DNA of 64,000 nt. Source: Legionella parisiensis (GTDB taxonomy: Bacteria; Pseudomonadota; Gammaproteobacteria; Legionellales; Legionellaceae). Below the pieces are notes generated by a model, which worked only from the letters and a program-made list of their open reading frames with translations, was not told where the DNA came from and searched no databases. The stretch is taken from contig NZ_LNYQ01000013.1 in assembly GCF_001467945.1 (NCBI RefSeq), positions 1,463,404 to 1,527,403 on the forward strand, read 5' to 3'. Positions within the stretch are counted from its first letter, which is position 1; each line of letters opens with the position of its first letter. The position numbers and the translations under genes were made by a program. This document shows, piece after piece, positions 45,919-56,809 of this stretch.

Positions 45919-46287
45919 TTATTTAAAAATAAATCCTGCAACAACAGCACGATGCTCGTTCAATAAAACATTGTAAGTTCGACATGCTGCGCCTATAGAC
46001 ATGCATTCTATACCTATTCGTTGCTCAGCAAGCTGCTTCATAATTGACAGAGGTAGGAGTTTTCCGGTATGTTCATGACCAATGATGATAATTTCCGGTT
46101 TAAATTGCGTTAATAAGCTCATGTAGTGCTCGTCAATTTCATGAATATCGTTAATTGACAGATCACTAATGATTTCTGTTTTAGAAACAATTAAACTGTT
46201 TTCATAGACAATGGAATTAATCTGAATTTTGTTATCACTATAAGCTTGCACTACATGTGGTTCTGCTGATTCTAAATTGATATTCAT
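45919..46287 (-). CDS. DUF498/Mth938-like protein
   Basis: 122-residue alpha/beta protein of the Mth938/NDUFAF3 family. The marks are the IIGHEHTGKLLP stretch, which corresponds to the family's IGTG-x-x-x-x-x-P region, GIECMSIGAACRTYNVLLNEHRAVVAGFIF, and an N-terminal INSIVYENSLIVSK strand pair. Eukaryotic members help assemble respiratory complex I; the bacterial function is unknown. It is convergent with relA and divergent from alaC. Confidence 0.82.
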   Translation of the reverse strand: MNINLESAEPHVVQAYSDNKIQINSIVYENSLIVSKTEIISDLSINDIHEIDEHYMSLLTQFKPEIIIIGHEHTGKLLPLSIMKQLAEQRIGIECMSIGAACRTYNVLLNEHRAVVAGFIFK

Positions 46288-46347
46288 GGTTTAGAGTGTT
46301 TTCAATGAATGATACGTGGCTGTAAGTATACTACAGAGGTCAATATT

Positions 46348-47556
46348 ATGAGTCAATTTCCGCGTATAAATCGCTTACCCCCTTATGTTTTTAACACGTT
46401 AACCCAATTAAAAACCGAAGCGCGAGCACGGGGAGAAGATATAATTGATTTCGGCATGGGAAATCCAGACCAACCAACACCGCCACATATTGTCAATAAG
46501 TTGATTGAAGCAGTTCAAAGACCCGATACTCATCGATATTCTATGTCCAAAGGAATCCCAAGACTTAGAAGATCTATGGCCTCATGGTATCAACGTAACT
46601 ATGATGTACAGTTAAATAGTGAAACACAGATATTAGCTACCATAGGGTCAAAAGAGGGGCTGGCACATCTGGCACTAGCTATAAGCGGGCCTGGGGATAC
46701 AATTTTAGTCCCTGATCCAGCTTATCCTATTCATACGTATGGATTTATTATCTCTGGTGCTAATGTAAAACAAATTCCACTTATTAATGAAACTCAATTT
46801 TTAGCTTCTGTAGAAGATACAATTAATCGCAGCTGGCCTAAACCGAAAGCGTTGGTAATTAATTTTCCTGCAAATCCAAGTACTCATTGTGTAGATTATT
46901 CTTTTTTTGAACAAGTTATTGAGTTGGCAAAAAAACATGAAATTTGGGTAATCCATGACTTGGCATATGCTGATATTGTATTTGATGGATATAAGGCTCC
47001 TTCAATACTTCAAGTACCAGGAGCTACAGAGGTAGCAATTGAAACTTATTCAATGTCTAAATCGTATAATATGCCAGGATGGCGAGTTGGTTTTGCTTGT
47101 GGAAATGAAGAGTTGGTTGCAGCGCTTACCCGGATTAAATCTTATTTAGATTACGGTACATTCACACCAATTCAAGTTGCAGCAATTGCTGCATTAGATG
47201 GTCCAGATGAGTGTGTACAAGAGATTAGAACGCTTTATGAAAAAAGGCGTAATGTTCTTTGTGATGGTTTAAATGAGATTGGTTGGGAGGTTACTCGACC
47301 CAAAGCAACCATGTTCGTTTGGGCACCTATCCCTTCTCATTATCAACATATGGGATCACTTGAGTTCAGTAAGTATTTATTAAAAGAAGCTCATATCGCT
47401 GTATCGCCAGGAATAGGTTTTGGCCAACAAGGTGATAGTTATGTTCGTTTTGGTTTAATTGAAAACAAAGATCGCACACGACAGGCATTAAGAAATTTAA
47501 AATCATTATTTCGCAGAGATGGATTGATTAAGGCCGAACAAACATGCGTGTTGTGA
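46348..47556 (+). CDS. alaC: Alanine transaminase, class I/II PLP aminotransferase
   Basis: Fold-type I aminotransferase that links alanine and pyruvate with glutamate. About 402 residues from the ATG at 46348 (AGAGGT upstream); an in-frame start at 46309 is not supported. The PLP Lys is in [20 protein letters not shown], and other blocks are [41 protein letters not shown] and [12 protein letters not shown]. It is the AlaC (YfdZ) subgroup by these blocks. It overlaps the following rpfE-like gene by 13 bases. Confidence 0.88.
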   Translation: MSQFPRINRLPPYVFNTLTQLKTEARARGEDIIDFGMGNPDQPTPPHIVNKLIEAVQRPDTHRYSMSKGIPRLRRSMASWYQRNYDVQLNSETQILATIGSKEGLAHLALAISGPGDTILVPDPAYPIHTYGFIISGANVKQIPLINETQFLASVEDTINRSWPKPKALVINFPANPSTHCVDYSFFEQVIELAKKHEIWVIHDLAYADIVFDGYKAPSILQVPGATEVAIETYSMSKSYNMPGWRVGFACGNEELVAALTRIKSYLDYGTFTPIQVAAIAALDGPDECVQEIRTLYEKRRNVLCDGLNEIGWEVTRPKATMFVWAPIPSHYQHMGSLEFSKYLLKEAHIAVSPGIGFGQQGDSYVRFGLIENKDRTRQALRNLKSLFRRDGLIKAEQTCVL

Positions 47557-48353
47557 TTGACTCAGAGTGCAGTTCCATTCCCGAAAGAGCTAAGCCACTC
47601 AATTCAGAAGGGAGTGCATTACTCAATTTTTTGCTGAGTCTTGGCTACAATCCTGAGAACCCGCCTGTTGCTGATTTACTAAAGAGGTATCACAGTTTAG
47701 AAGGGAAATGGCTTGTGTTGACCCCAGTTCATTGGGAGGCAACACACAATGATGCAATGATTGTGGCTTTGGGAAAAAATCTGCAACTAGAACAACATGA
47801 GTCTAAATTTTGGTTTGATATATTCTCGCAGTATCTGGGAGAAGAAGGTACAGCTCTTTACTATCATGATGCGGAAACATGGTTACTAAGCAATCATAAA
47901 AATTTATCTGTAAATGCAAAGCCTCCTTACCGCTTGTTGCATCAATCATTATTGCCGGAATTAACTCAGCTTGATAAGACGATGCATTGGCAAAAATTTA
48001 TTACTGAAAGTCAAATGCTTTTTGCATCCAAACCCAATCCATCCATGGCCAATGGTTTATGGGTTTGGGGGGATGCGACAATTAAAGATAAAAGACCAAT
48101 CAATATTTGTGCTGATAAGCAATTTTATTCATTAGCACAAATGTGCAGTACTCAAGTTACTTTATATAACTCAGCAATAACGCTTAAGGATTATCAGATT
48201 TTATTGCTCACCGAATTTTCTATGCTCAGTGAATCGCAACAAGAAGAACTAAAAAAAATGTCTGTTCATTGGTATTGGAATAATCTGGCTTACTCTACGA
48301 GTGCTAATAGCTGGTACTCCCGTTTGTGGAGAAAATTAATACATGCTTATTAA
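47544..48353 (+). CDS. RpfE-like conserved protein upstream of recJ
   Basis: 269-residue cytoplasmic protein. It resembles the family named after Xanthomonas RpfE and sometimes labelled phosphoglycerate mutase-like. Marks are [37 protein letters not shown] and the late [17 protein letters not shown]. Catalytic residues of true alkaline-phosphatase-like mutases are not evident, so the name should not be taken as function. It overlaps alaC by 13 and recJ by 11 bases; rpfE also lies next to recJ in Xanthomonas. Confidence 0.7.
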   Translation: MRVVIDSECSSIPERAKPLNSEGSALLNFLLSLGYNPENPPVADLLKRYHSLEGKWLVLTPVHWEATHNDAMIVALGKNLQLEQHESKFWFDIFSQYLGEEGTALYYHDAETWLLSNHKNLSVNAKPPYRLLHQSLLPELTQLDKTMHWQKFITESQMLFASKPNPSMANGLWVWGDATIKDKRPINICADKQFYSLAQMCSTQVTLYNSAITLKDYQILLLTEFSMLSESQQEELKKMSVHWYWNNLAYSTSANSWYSRLWRKLIHAY

Positions 48354-50085
48354 ACAACGTTCTCAACCAATCCACACGCTCAATTTACCTAATATGCCTG
48401 ATGTGCTAAGGCGGATATTCGCAAGCAGAGGAATTACTGAGCCTTCTCAATTAGATAAACAACTCCAGACTTTATTACCCTTTGATAGCTTAAAAGGAAT
48501 AGATAAAGCATGCATTCGCTTGGAGACAGCATTACGTGAACAACATAGGATTTTGGTTATTGGCGATTTTGATGCAGATGGAGCGACATCAACAGCACTT
48601 GCTGTAACTGCTTTACGCGCTATGGGAGCACAATTTATCGACTATTTAGTCCCTAACCGTTTTGAGTTTGGTTATGGTTTAACACCACAAATAGTTGATG
48701 TAGCCAGCAAATGGAAACCCAGGCTGATAATTACTGTAGATAACGGGATTGCTAGTATTGAAGGTGTGGAAAAGGCCAACCAATTAAATATTGATGTCTT
48801 AATCACTGATCATCACTTACCGGCCGAAACGCTTCCTAATGCATGTGCTATAGTGAATCCGAACCAGTCAGACTGTAAATTTCCCAGTAAATCGATTGCT
48901 GGAGTTGGCGTGATTTTTTATGTCATGCTTGCTCTACGTAGACATTTGGTAAACTCGAATTGGTTTTGTGAGATGAACATCGTTGAGCCCAATATGGCGA
49001 GTTTTTTGGATTTAGTTGCTTTGGGCACTGTAGCTGATGTTGTGGGACTGGATCAAAATAACCGTATTATGGTGAATCAAGGCCTGGCAAGAATGAGGCA
49101 AGGTCTTTGTCGCGTAGGTATTAAAGCTTTGGTTGAAATATCTGGGCGTGAGTGTGCACGACTCAGAGAGTCGGATTTGGGATTTGCTATTGCACCAAGG
49201 CTTAATGCTGCGGGAAGATTGGACGATATGGCTTTGGGTATAGAATGTTTAATTACAGAGGATCAAGAGCAAGCTAGAAATTATTGTCAGCAATTAGATG
49301 AATTAAACGAAGAAAGAAAGCAAATTGAAACGGAAATGAAAGAGCAGGCAATGCAAGCACTGGAAAAGCTTGCGCTTAGTACTGATTATAATAGAAATCA
49401 TTTACCTATTGCATTATGCCTTTTTGATAAAACATGGCATCAAGGAGTCATTGGAATTTTAGCAGGGCGAATGAAAGAGCGTTATCATCGACCGGTGATT
49501 GCTTTTGCTGAAGTGAGCGATGATGAATTGAAAGGTTCTGCCCGTTCGGTTCCAGATTTAAATATTCGCGATGTATTGGCAGCAATAGATAAGGATCATC
49601 CGGGACTGATCTGCAAATTTGGTGGCCATGCCATGGCAGCGGGTCTGAGCATTCATCCAAATGCTCTTGAAACCTTCCGTGAGGCATTAGTTTATGAAGT
49701 GAACAAGCATATTGATTTTTCTCAATGCGAAGGAGAATTACTGACCGATGGCCCATTACAGCCTGAAGAGTTTAGCCTTGAAATCGCTCAATTAATACAA
49801 CAGGCAGGTCCATGGGGGCAGCAATTCGTTGAGCCTGTTTTTGATAATGTTTTTGAAATATTGGATCAACGCATAGTAGGGAAAAATCATTTAAAAATGA
49901 CTTTGATGACAACACAAGGTAATCAACAAGTGGATGCGATCGCCTTTAATGTCGATTTAAAATCTTGGCCGAACTATAGAGCTAAATACGTGCATGCGGC
50001 ATATAAGTTGGATATCAATTTTTATCAGGGGCGAACACGGCTGCAATTACTTATCCAAGCAATGAATGCGGTAAATCAAGAGTAA
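48343..50085 (+). CDS. recJ: Single-stranded-DNA-specific exonuclease RecJ
   Basis: 5'-3' single-strand exonuclease in RecF-pathway recombination, mismatch and base-excision repair. The 580 residues are complete. DHH-family motifs are IGDFDADGATSTALAV (residues about 73-88), TVDNGIA, ITDHHLPAETLPNA and the ALGTVADVVGL block. The DHHA1 glycine-rich motif is KFGGHAMAAGLSI. An OB-fold C terminus ends the protein. Its start overlaps the rpfE-like gene by 11 bases, so translation is coupled. Confidence 0.96.
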   Translation: MLIKQRSQPIHTLNLPNMPDVLRRIFASRGITEPSQLDKQLQTLLPFDSLKGIDKACIRLETALREQHRILVIGDFDADGATSTALAVTALRAMGAQFIDYLVPNRFEFGYGLTPQIVDVASKWKPRLIITVDNGIASIEGVEKANQLNIDVLITDHHLPAETLPNACAIVNPNQSDCKFPSKSIAGVGVIFYVMLALRRHLVNSNWFCEMNIVEPNMASFLDLVALGTVADVVGLDQNNRIMVNQGLARMRQGLCRVGIKALVEISGRECARLRESDLGFAIAPRLNAAGRLDDMALGIECLITEDQEQARNYCQQLDELNEERKQIETEMKEQAMQALEKLALSTDYNRNHLPIALCLFDKTWHQGVIGILAGRMKERYHRPVIAFAEVSDDELKGSARSVPDLNIRDVLAAIDKDHPGLICKFGGHAMAAGLSIHPNALETFREALVYEVNKHIDFSQCEGELLTDGPLQPEEFSLEIAQLIQQAGPWGQQFVEPVFDNVFEILDQRIVGKNHLKMTLMTTQGNQQVDAIAFNVDLKSWPNYRAKYVHAAYKLDINFYQGRTRLQLLIQAMNAVNQE

Positions 50086-50442
50086 TTTGAATACAGTATT
50101 GTGATGTACTCATTGTAAATCATTAAGCTAATGATTTTAATCGTTCCTCTGCGTACACGGAGAAGCCAAGATTGATCCTTCGATTTCCTACGTACCGGTG
50201 AACCACCACACCTGCTGCGCTTTACTAGATCTTGTTTTTAAAGTTGAACTCGAAGCATCGGTCTGGATACTGCGCATAAAGCCAGGGTACGTAGGATGCG
50301 GAAAAGTTTGTTAAAAAAAGATCTCTCAGGGAGAAGCCTCGCCATGCAGAAGAAATTTTAAATCGCCCATGAATTTTTAGTTATATTTTGTACACTTTTT
50401 TTTAGTTCGGGTTATAATTGTTTCTTTTTAATTGAAGCAATT
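50086..50442. other. Gap between recJ and dusA with a long-range inverted repeat
   Basis: About 357 bases without a gene. A perfect 11-bp inverted repeat, TCCTACGTACC (50186-50196) and GGTACGTAGGA (50286-50296), brackets 89 bases. The interior has further loose complementarity (TGCGCTTTA near 50217; TGCGCATAAAGCC near 50271). It may be a small palindromic repeat element or a structured RNA. The dusA promoter must lie in the AT-rich end. Confidence 0.5.
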
Positions 50443-51429
50443 ATGTCAAATATCCTGCATTCACCTTTGTCTATTGCTCCCATGATTGATTGGACTTATA
50501 GTCATTTTCGGATTTTTATGCGTATTTTGGCGCCGCATGCACTTGTCTACACAGAAATGCAAACCACTGGAGCGATACATAATAATCCTTTGCGTTCTTT
50601 GCAATTTAATATAAAAGAACACCCTATAGCACTTCAGCTTGGAGGGTCAGATCCTGTTGCATTAGCACATTGTGCTCAACGTGCAGAACAAGAAGGATTC
50701 GATGAGGTAAATATTAATCTTGGTTGCCCTAGTGATAAAGTCCAGGCTGGACGTTTTGGTGCGTGTTTAATGAAAGAGCCGAAACATGTCGCTGCGTGTA
50801 TTAAGGCCATGCGGCAAGCAACGACTACGCCAATTACAGCAAAAACCAGGATAGGCATAGATCATCAAGACAGTTATAATTTCTTTAGTGATTTCGTACA
50901 TCAATTACTTGAGGCTGGAGTCCAAAAAATTATTGTTCATGCACGTAAAGCTTGGTTGAACGGTTTAAATCCCAAACAAAATCGAACAATTCCACCGGTT
51001 AACTACGATTATGTTTATCGCCTTAAGGACGAAATTCCTAATATCCCGGTAGTGATCAATGGTAATATCTTGAATAAAAAGGAAATTAAAGAGCATCTAC
51101 GCCATGTTGAAGGTGTGATGCTTGGTCGTTTGGCATGTGATAATCCGTTCCAAATTGCAGTAATACATCAAGCACTCTATCCCGAAGCTCAAATGAAAAC
51201 TCGAAGCCAGGTCTTTAATCTCTATTTGAATTATTTATTCGAAGAATATAATAAGGGGGTTTCTCTTAGTTTACTGATTAAGCCTATATTTAATTTGGCC
51301 TTTGGATTACCTGGCGCAAGTCTATGGAAAAAAAAATTGATGCTCGTTTTGCAAACAAAAAATAGTTCTTTATTGCAGGAATTAAGTGAATATTTGCACG
51401 AGGTAGAATTGAATGCAGAGACTTTATGA
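50443..51429 (+). CDS. dusA: tRNA-dihydrouridine(20/20a) synthase
   Basis: FMN enzyme that reduces U20/U20a in the tRNA D-loop. The 328-residue protein has SIAPMIDWTYSHFRIFMRIL, the substrate-cap signature VNINLGCPSDKVQAGRFGACLM with the catalytic Cys, and the DusA-specific HARKAWLNGLNPKQNRTIPP block, which separates it from DusB and DusC. VVINGNI and GVMLGRLACDNPF complete the FMN site. Confidence 0.94.
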   Translation: MSNILHSPLSIAPMIDWTYSHFRIFMRILAPHALVYTEMQTTGAIHNNPLRSLQFNIKEHPIALQLGGSDPVALAHCAQRAEQEGFDEVNINLGCPSDKVQAGRFGACLMKEPKHVAACIKAMRQATTTPITAKTRIGIDHQDSYNFFSDFVHQLLEAGVQKIIVHARKAWLNGLNPKQNRTIPPVNYDYVYRLKDEIPNIPVVINGNILNKKEIKEHLRHVEGVMLGRLACDNPFQIAVIHQALYPEAQMKTRSQVFNLYLNYLFEEYNKGVSLSLLIKPIFNLAFGLPGASLWKKKLMLVLQTKNSSLLQELSEYLHEVELNAETL

Positions 51430-51711
51430 ATTCCAGATGCAATCATCTTTTCCTACTTAGTTTGGAATTTCGATATCAATATTTCCAAATTGAGTAATCT
51501 ATTTCAGCAACCCATTTCCAAAATATTGTATAATATGAGAAGAAATTGCGGAAAATAATATTGGAGTTGTCTGATTTGTCAGAAACCTCTTTTTTCACTT
51601 AGTTATATCATGAAGATTCACTTAAATTAAAAGGTATTCATAGTATTTTTCCCCAAATTTTAGTACATTAACCAATTTGTTATTTGAAATCTCCAGAGGA
51701 TTATGTAGGCC

Positions 51712-54405
51712 ATGCTGAATACGTTGATTAAGAAAATGTTTGGAAGCCGAAATGAGCGCACTTTGCGGCGTATGGAAAAGGCAGTAGTTGCAATTAATGC
51801 ATTTGAGTCCCAAATGCAAGCATTAACTGATGCCGAGTTAGCTGCAAAAACCCAGCATTTTAAAGCACGTTTTGCAGAAGGAGAAAGCCTTGATGAAATG
51901 TTAGCAGAGGCTTTTGCTACAGTTAGGGAAGTATCCGTACGTACTTTAGGTTTGCGTCATTTCGATGTGCAATTAATAGGTGGAATGGTTTTGCATGAAG
52001 GTAATATTGCGGAAATGCGTACAGGGGAAGGTAAAACATTGGTTGCGACTTTACCCGCATATTTGAATGCAATTACTGGACGTGGTGTACATGTTGTTAC
52101 TGTGAATGATTATCTTGCAAAACGTGATAGCCAATGGATGAGTCCTATATTTGAATTTTTGGGATTGACTGTGGGTGTAATTTTTCCTGATATGTCGCAT
52201 GCTGCAAAACAGGAGGCTTATCGGTGTGATATCGTTTATGGAACAAACAACGAATATGGTTTTGATTATTTACGCGATAATATGGCATTTAGCCTTGAAG
52301 ATAAAGTGCAAAGAGAGTTGAACTTCGCTATCGTGGACGAAGTGGATTCGATTCTTATTGATGAAGCCCGTACTCCTCTGATTATATCTGGTGCAGCAGA
52401 AGATAGCTCTGAGCTTTACATTAAAATTAATTCATTGATTCCCCATTTGAAGAAACAAGAAGAAGAGGGTGGCGAAGGGGATTATACTATCGATGAAAAG
52501 CAAAAACAGGCACATCTTACTGATGCAGGTCATCAACATATAGAAGAATTATTGGTTAAAGCAAAACTGCTGGATCAAGGTGAGAGCTTATATCATGCCA
52601 GCAATATTATGCTCATGCATCATGTGAATGCAGCATTAAAAGCTCATGCCATGTTTCATCGTGATGTGGATTATATTGTTAAGGATGGACAAGTTATTAT
52701 CGTCGATGAGCATACTGGTCGAACAATGCCTGGCCGAAGATGGTCTGAAGGATTACATCAAGCTGTTGAAGCAAAGGAAGGGGCTTCTATTCAAAATGAA
52801 AACCAAACTCTTGCTTCAATAACATTCCAGAATTTCTTTCGAATGTATAATAAATTATCAGGAATGACTGGAACAGCAGATACTGAAGCTTATGAGTTGC
52901 AGCAAATTTATAATCTTGATGTGGTAGTAATTCCTACAAATAAGCCTATGGTACGAAAAGATGAACCTGATCTGGTATATTTAACTCAAAAAGATAAATT
53001 TCAAGCAGTTATAGAAGATATTCGTGAATGTATTGCTCGTAAGCAACCTGTGCTTGTGGGTACTGTTTCGATTGAAGCATCTGAATTTTTAAGCCAATTT
53101 CTTAAAAAAGAAAATATTAAACATCAAGTGCTTAATGCTAAATTTCATGAAAAGGAAGCACAAATTATTGCTGAAGCAGGCCGTCCTGGTACGGTAACTA
53201 TTGCTACAAATATGGCTGGTCGAGGAACTGATATTGTTCTGGGTGGAAGTTTATCTGCAGATTTGGCGCAATTAGGTGAAAATGCGAGTGCTGAAGAAAT
53301 AGATGCGGCAAAACAGTTGTGGCAAAAGCGTCATGATGAAGTCATTGCAGCCGGTGGATTGAGAATTATTGGTTCTGAACGTCATGAATCCCGTCGAATT
53401 GATAATCAGCTACGAGGACGCTCAGGCCGTCAGGGGGATGTGGGAAGTAGTCGCTTCTACTTATCTCTTGAAGATAATTTAATGCGTATATTTGCGTCTG
53501 AACGTGTTGCATCGATGATGCGCCGTTTAGGAATGAAACCTGGAGAACCTATTGAGCATAGTCTGGTAACCAAAGCAATTGAGAATGCTCAACGTAAGCT
53601 TGAGGGGCATCATTTTGATGTACGAAAGCAGCTTTTGGATTATGACAACGTAGCTAATGATCAAAGACAAGTCATTTATACTCAACGCGCTTCAATTATG
53701 GAAATGGCGGATACTGAGGAAATGTTAAATATAATGCGAGAGGAAGTGATATCGAATCTTGTTGATACTTATATTCCTCCCCAAAGCTTGGAAGATCAGT
53801 GGGATCCAAAATCTTTAAGTGATATTTTAACTGATGAATTCAAACTTAAAGCCCCTGTAATCGAGTGGATTGAAGAAGATCATCATATTCAGCCAGAACA
53901 AATTAAAGAAAAAATTCTTGATCTTGCTGCACGGAAATATGATGAAAAAGTCAAGCAAGCAGGCAGAGCTACAATGTCGCAGTTTGAAAAATCCGTTATT
54001 TTGCAAACTTTGGACAATCAATGGCGTGAACACTTGGCAGCAATGGATCAATTGCGTCAAGGAATCCATTTGCGTGGTTATGCACAAAAAGATCCAAAGC
54101 AAGAGTATAAAAAGGAAGCGTTCACTTTGTTTACTTCCATGCTTGATAATTTAAAGTATGATGTTGTTCGTTTAGTTTCTTCAGTAGAAATTCAAACAGA
54201 AGAAGACGTTAATGCAATTGAAGAGCAACGACGAGCTGACCAAGTTAGTAAGATGAGCTTGCAACATGGTGATTATGCTGATGAACAGAATGAGGAGGCT
54301 GCGACTCAAACCTATAGACGACACGAGAAAAAAATTGGTCGGAATGATCCATGCCCGTGTGGTTCAGGTAAAAAGTATAAAGCTTGCCATGGAAGTTTGG
54401 CGTGA
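51712..54405 (+). CDS. secA: Preprotein translocase ATPase SecA
   Basis: Motor of Sec-dependent protein export. The 897 residues have Walker [16 protein letters not shown] (residues about 102-116), DEAD-like [20 protein letters not shown], the helicase motif [15 protein letters not shown], and [16 protein letters not shown]. The C-terminal zinc site is [18 protein letters not shown], which binds SecB and phospholipid. AGAGGA precedes the ATG. The stop overlaps the mutT start as GTGA. No secM-like upstream gene is visible in the 280-base gap. Confidence 0.98.
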   Translation: MLNTLIKKMFGSRNERTLRRMEKAVVAINAFESQMQALTDAELAAKTQHFKARFAEGESLDEMLAEAFATVREVSVRTLGLRHFDVQLIGGMVLHEGNIAEMRTGEGKTLVATLPAYLNAITGRGVHVVTVNDYLAKRDSQWMSPIFEFLGLTVGVIFPDMSHAAKQEAYRCDIVYGTNNEYGFDYLRDNMAFSLEDKVQRELNFAIVDEVDSILIDEARTPLIISGAAEDSSELYIKINSLIPHLKKQEEEGGEGDYTIDEKQKQAHLTDAGHQHIEELLVKAKLLDQGESLYHASNIMLMHHVNAALKAHAMFHRDVDYIVKDGQVIIVDEHTGRTMPGRRWSEGLHQAVEAKEGASIQNENQTLASITFQNFFRMYNKLSGMTGTADTEAYELQQIYNLDVVVIPTNKPMVRKDEPDLVYLTQKDKFQAVIEDIRECIARKQPVLVGTVSIEASEFLSQFLKKENIKHQVLNAKFHEKEAQIIAEAGRPGTVTIATNMAGRGTDIVLGGSLSADLAQLGENASAEEIDAAKQLWQKRHDEVIAAGGLRIIGSERHESRRIDNQLRGRSGRQGDVGSSRFYLSLEDNLMRIFASERVASMMRRLGMKPGEPIEHSLVTKAIENAQRKLEGHHFDVRKQLLDYDNVANDQRQVIYTQRASIMEMADTEEMLNIMREEVISNLVDTYIPPQSLEDQWDPKSLSDILTDEFKLKAPVIEWIEEDHHIQPEQIKEKILDLAARKYDEKVKQAGRATMSQFEKSVILQTLDNQWREHLAAMDQLRQGIHLRGYAQKDPKQEYKKEAFTLFTSMLDNLKYDVVRLVSSVEIQTEEDVNAIEEQRRADQVSKMSLQHGDYADEQNEEAATQTYRRHEKKIGRNDPCPCGSGKKYKACHGSLA

Positions 54406-54818
54406 ACATCTCAGTTGCCGTAGCAGTTATTATTGATGAGCAACAACGTATCTTAATTACCCAACGCCCTTTGCATCTTCCTCATGGAGGATGTTGGGAG
54501 TTTCCTGGAGGTAAATTGGAGGTAAATGAACCTTCAGAATCTGCATTGATTCGCGAAATTAAAGAAGAAATTGGAATAGAAGTCCGACATTACAAATTGC
54601 TCGGTGAAGTAAAACATCAATACTCTGATAAATCAGTAAAATTAATTATTTTTCTTGTAAGTCAGTATGCTGGAGAGCCTTTATGTTTGGAAGGACAATT
54701 GGCAATGAAATGGGTTTATCAGCATGAACTAAATCCGGAGTATTTCCCAGAAGCAAATCGTAATGTTATTGCAATGGTGCAGGATTATTTACTCTGTAAT
54801 GAACCTAAACAGTATTAA
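54402..54818 (+). CDS. mutT: MutT-type Nudix hydrolase (8-oxo-dGTP diphosphatase)
   Basis: Cleans the nucleotide pool of 8-oxo-dGTP to prevent A:T to C:G mutations. The Nudix box is [20 protein letters not shown] followed by EIG, an exact GX5EX7REUXEEXGU fit. The region before it ([16 protein letters not shown]) also matches MutT. I start it at GTG 54402, overlapping the secA TGA; the frame opens further at 54384 with TTG. About 138 residues, normal size. secA-mutT pairing is common in gammaproteobacteria. Confidence 0.9.
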   Translation: MNISVAVAVIIDEQQRILITQRPLHLPHGGCWEFPGGKLEVNEPSESALIREIKEEIGIEVRHYKLLGEVKHQYSDKSVKLIIFLVSQYAGEPLCLEGQLAMKWVYQHELNPEYFPEANRNVIAMVQDYLLCNEPKQY

Positions 54819-54964
54819 CTGCATACGGTTATAATATTGTTTGCGACGCTTCAAGGATGCATGAGGGCGCTCTACTTTTTTAGATGGCTTGGCAGGATCT
54901 ATGTTAGTCCGCCTATACTTTTATAACTAATTAGCAAAATCCCTTCAGTGATAGGGTTCTGCCT

Positions 54965-55693
54965 TTAATTGAAATCAAGGTATAATGGAGCATGATCTGA
55001 GACCTCATCACAGAGAACAGCGAATTTATTAACAACAACGTCTGGGGAAGTTAGGATATAATCCGCAAATTTTTCTTCTTTTTTATAGTAACGAGTTCTT
55101 GTTGAGTTGATATTGTTACTTTTTACTAAATTATTCATTCCTTGATCAATAATGTGCATACTTTCTGTGTCGGGTCTTAAGTTAAAATCACCACATAATA
55201 TTTTAGACGTATTGATAGTATCCATGAAATGACGGATACGTAGTGACTGATTGATTCTTTCAGGAGTATCTTTTTTACCTTGCCCATTCCAGAGCCCATG
55301 AACATTAAGAATTGAGTAAATTTTTTTATCAAACTCACATTCTACCCATTGTAAATCTCTGGGATGATTTAATCCTATTCCTGGATAATGTTGTTTTTGA
55401 TGAATATTTATATCTCCTTCGCCTAAGATATCTATATTATTTTTCAATAACATCGCAATTCCATAAATATTTTCAATGGCAGGTTTAAAAATAGGAAAAT
55501 GATTAGGAAGAAGTTGTTGCAGATCAGAAAAAATATTTAGACTAAGCTCTTTATCTTCTTCAGTGACAGTTCGATGAGCATTGCAATATACCTCTTGTAA
55601 GCAAAATATATCGATATCACGATATTTATCGATGAATTTTAATAAAGGGTTCCTTAAGCGGCCCCCCCATAAATTTAAGGTGATCAATTTCAT
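54965..55693 (-). CDS. Endonuclease/exonuclease/phosphatase-family protein
   Basis: 242-residue DNase I-like metallo-phosphoesterase. Catalytic landmarks are all present: LNLWGG near the N terminus, the metal-binding Glu in FCLQEVY, LNVHGLWNG, the GDFNLRP Asp-Asn pair, and the final SDHAPLYL His. There is no signal peptide. The family includes DNA repair nucleases, inositol phosphatases and sphingomyelinases, so the substrate is open. It begins 69 bases after coaE on the same strand. Confidence 0.85.
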   Translation of the reverse strand: MKLITLNLWGGRLRNPLLKFIDKYRDIDIFCLQEVYCNAHRTVTEEDKELSLNIFSDLQQLLPNHFPIFKPAIENIYGIAMLLKNNIDILGEGDINIHQKQHYPGIGLNHPRDLQWVECEFDKKIYSILNVHGLWNGQGKKDTPERINQSLRIRHFMDTINTSKILCGDFNLRPDTESMHIIDQGMNNLVKSNNINSTRTRYYKKEEKFADYILTSPDVVVNKFAVLCDEVSDHAPLYLDFN

Positions 55694-55761
55694 TTATTAC
55701 TCAATTCCTTGTAGTAAAGCCAAAATATTTTGCTCAACAGTTTTTTAAGTAAAAATATCTA

Positions 55762-56364
55762 TTATAAATTTTTTGATTTTCGAAGATATTTATAATGTAA
55801 ATCACTTACATTCCTGGTCAATTCAGCAATTTCCATATTGTTAACAATGATATCATCTGCATTTTGTAAACGCAGATGGGTATCAGGTTGAATGGATAAA
55901 ATAGCCTGTGCCTGGTCTTTGCTGCATTGATCGCGTTGCATTAATCGTGATACTTGTATATCCCTTGGCGCACTAATAAGCAAAATTTGATTGATATAAG
56001 GGTAAGCTTTTTTTGTAATCAGCAAAGGTATTTCTACCATGCAATAAGGAGTTGTACTTGCATCAACTCGTCTTTTTATCTCTTTACGGATAAGCGGATG
56101 TAAGAGTCGCTCAAGCCAGTCCCGCTCTTCATGATTGGAAAATATTATTTCCCTAAGTTTGTTACGATTCAGTTCACCATCATCTTTAAGAACTTTAAAG
56201 CCATAATGCGCTACAATTTTTTTGTATGCTGCTTTATCTTTTTCAGTAATTTCTCTTGATATTTTATCAGCATGAATTACCTCAATACCTAGTTCTGAAA
56301 AAAGATGAGCAACTGTAGTTTTCCCACTTGCTATATCACCTGTTAATCCAACGCAATAAACCAT
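55762..56364 (-). CDS. coaE: Dephospho-CoA kinase
   Basis: Phosphorylates dephospho-CoA in the final step of CoA synthesis. The P-loop is GLTGDIASGKTTVA, with IEVIHADKISREI, EIPLLITKKAYPYIN and RLMQRDQCSKDQA following. About 200 residues from the ATG at 56364, preferred because GAG lies nine bases upstream; an ATG at 56379 would overlap the gene before it by 11 bases. The position outside the usual pilD-coaE-yacG cluster is unusual for gammaproteobacteria. Confidence 0.93.
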   Translation of the reverse strand: MVYCVGLTGDIASGKTTVAHLFSELGIEVIHADKISREITEKDKAAYKKIVAHYGFKVLKDDGELNRNKLREIIFSNHEERDWLERLLHPLIRKEIKRRVDASTTPYCMVEIPLLITKKAYPYINQILLISAPRDIQVSRLMQRDQCSKDQAQAILSIQPDTHLRLQNADDIIVNNMEIAELTRNVSDLHYKYLRKSKNL

Positions 56365-56368
56365 ACTT

Positions 56369-56809
56369 TTAAATCTCATTTTTATTAATGCATGTTACTA
56401 CATTAATGGAACACGTATAAGGAACAGGACTTTTGTGTTTACAATATGCTAATGCAGCCAATGCTGCGTCTTCACGATTTGGATAGAGATTACTTCTCCA
56501 GTGCAATGCTTCTCTATCAAAAGCAGTACATCGCCACATGGGCATAACATTTACGCCATTGACGAATTTTATACAACTTTCTATGGATACCTTGCAGGTG
56601 GCTGGTGCCTTGCTATTTTTTTTACATGCAGCATAAGAAATATTTAAAGCCATTTTTTGATAAGCACTATGTGCATCCCATTTTGTATGGGTTATATCAC
56701 TTGTTGAACATTGCCAATAATTACCTCCTAAATTTTCTATTGGCTGAGCAAAACTTGAAGACGAAATACCTATAACAAGCAAAAAACAACTTCCAATGTA
56801 CTTATTCAT
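56369..56809 (-). CDS. Small secreted cysteine-containing protein
   Basis: 146 residues with a clear signal peptide (CFLLVIGISSSSFAQ). The mature part reads like two related halves, each with an aromatic-Cys start, a helical A/Y-rich centre and a Cys-x-V-x-x-C end: WQCSTSD..CKKNSKAPATCKVSIESC and WRCTAFD..CKHKSPVPYTCSINVVTC. Even cysteine numbers suggest disulfides in the periplasm or outside. No named family. It lies between the EAL gene (eight-base overlap) and coaE, so it is part of the bioA-EAL-coaE unit. Confidence 0.72.
   Translation of the reverse strand: MNKYIGSCFLLVIGISSSSFAQPIENLGGNYWQCSTSDITHTKWDAHSAYQKMALNISYAACKKNSKAPATCKVSIESCIKFVNGVNVMPMWRCTAFDREALHWRSNLYPNREDAALAALAYCKHKSPVPYTCSINVVTCINKNEI

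Noticed and set aside
51529..51534. TATAAT box as the secA promoter
   Set aside because: The -10 is perfect but no acceptable -35 lies at 16-18 bases upstream, so it was not listed as a promoter.
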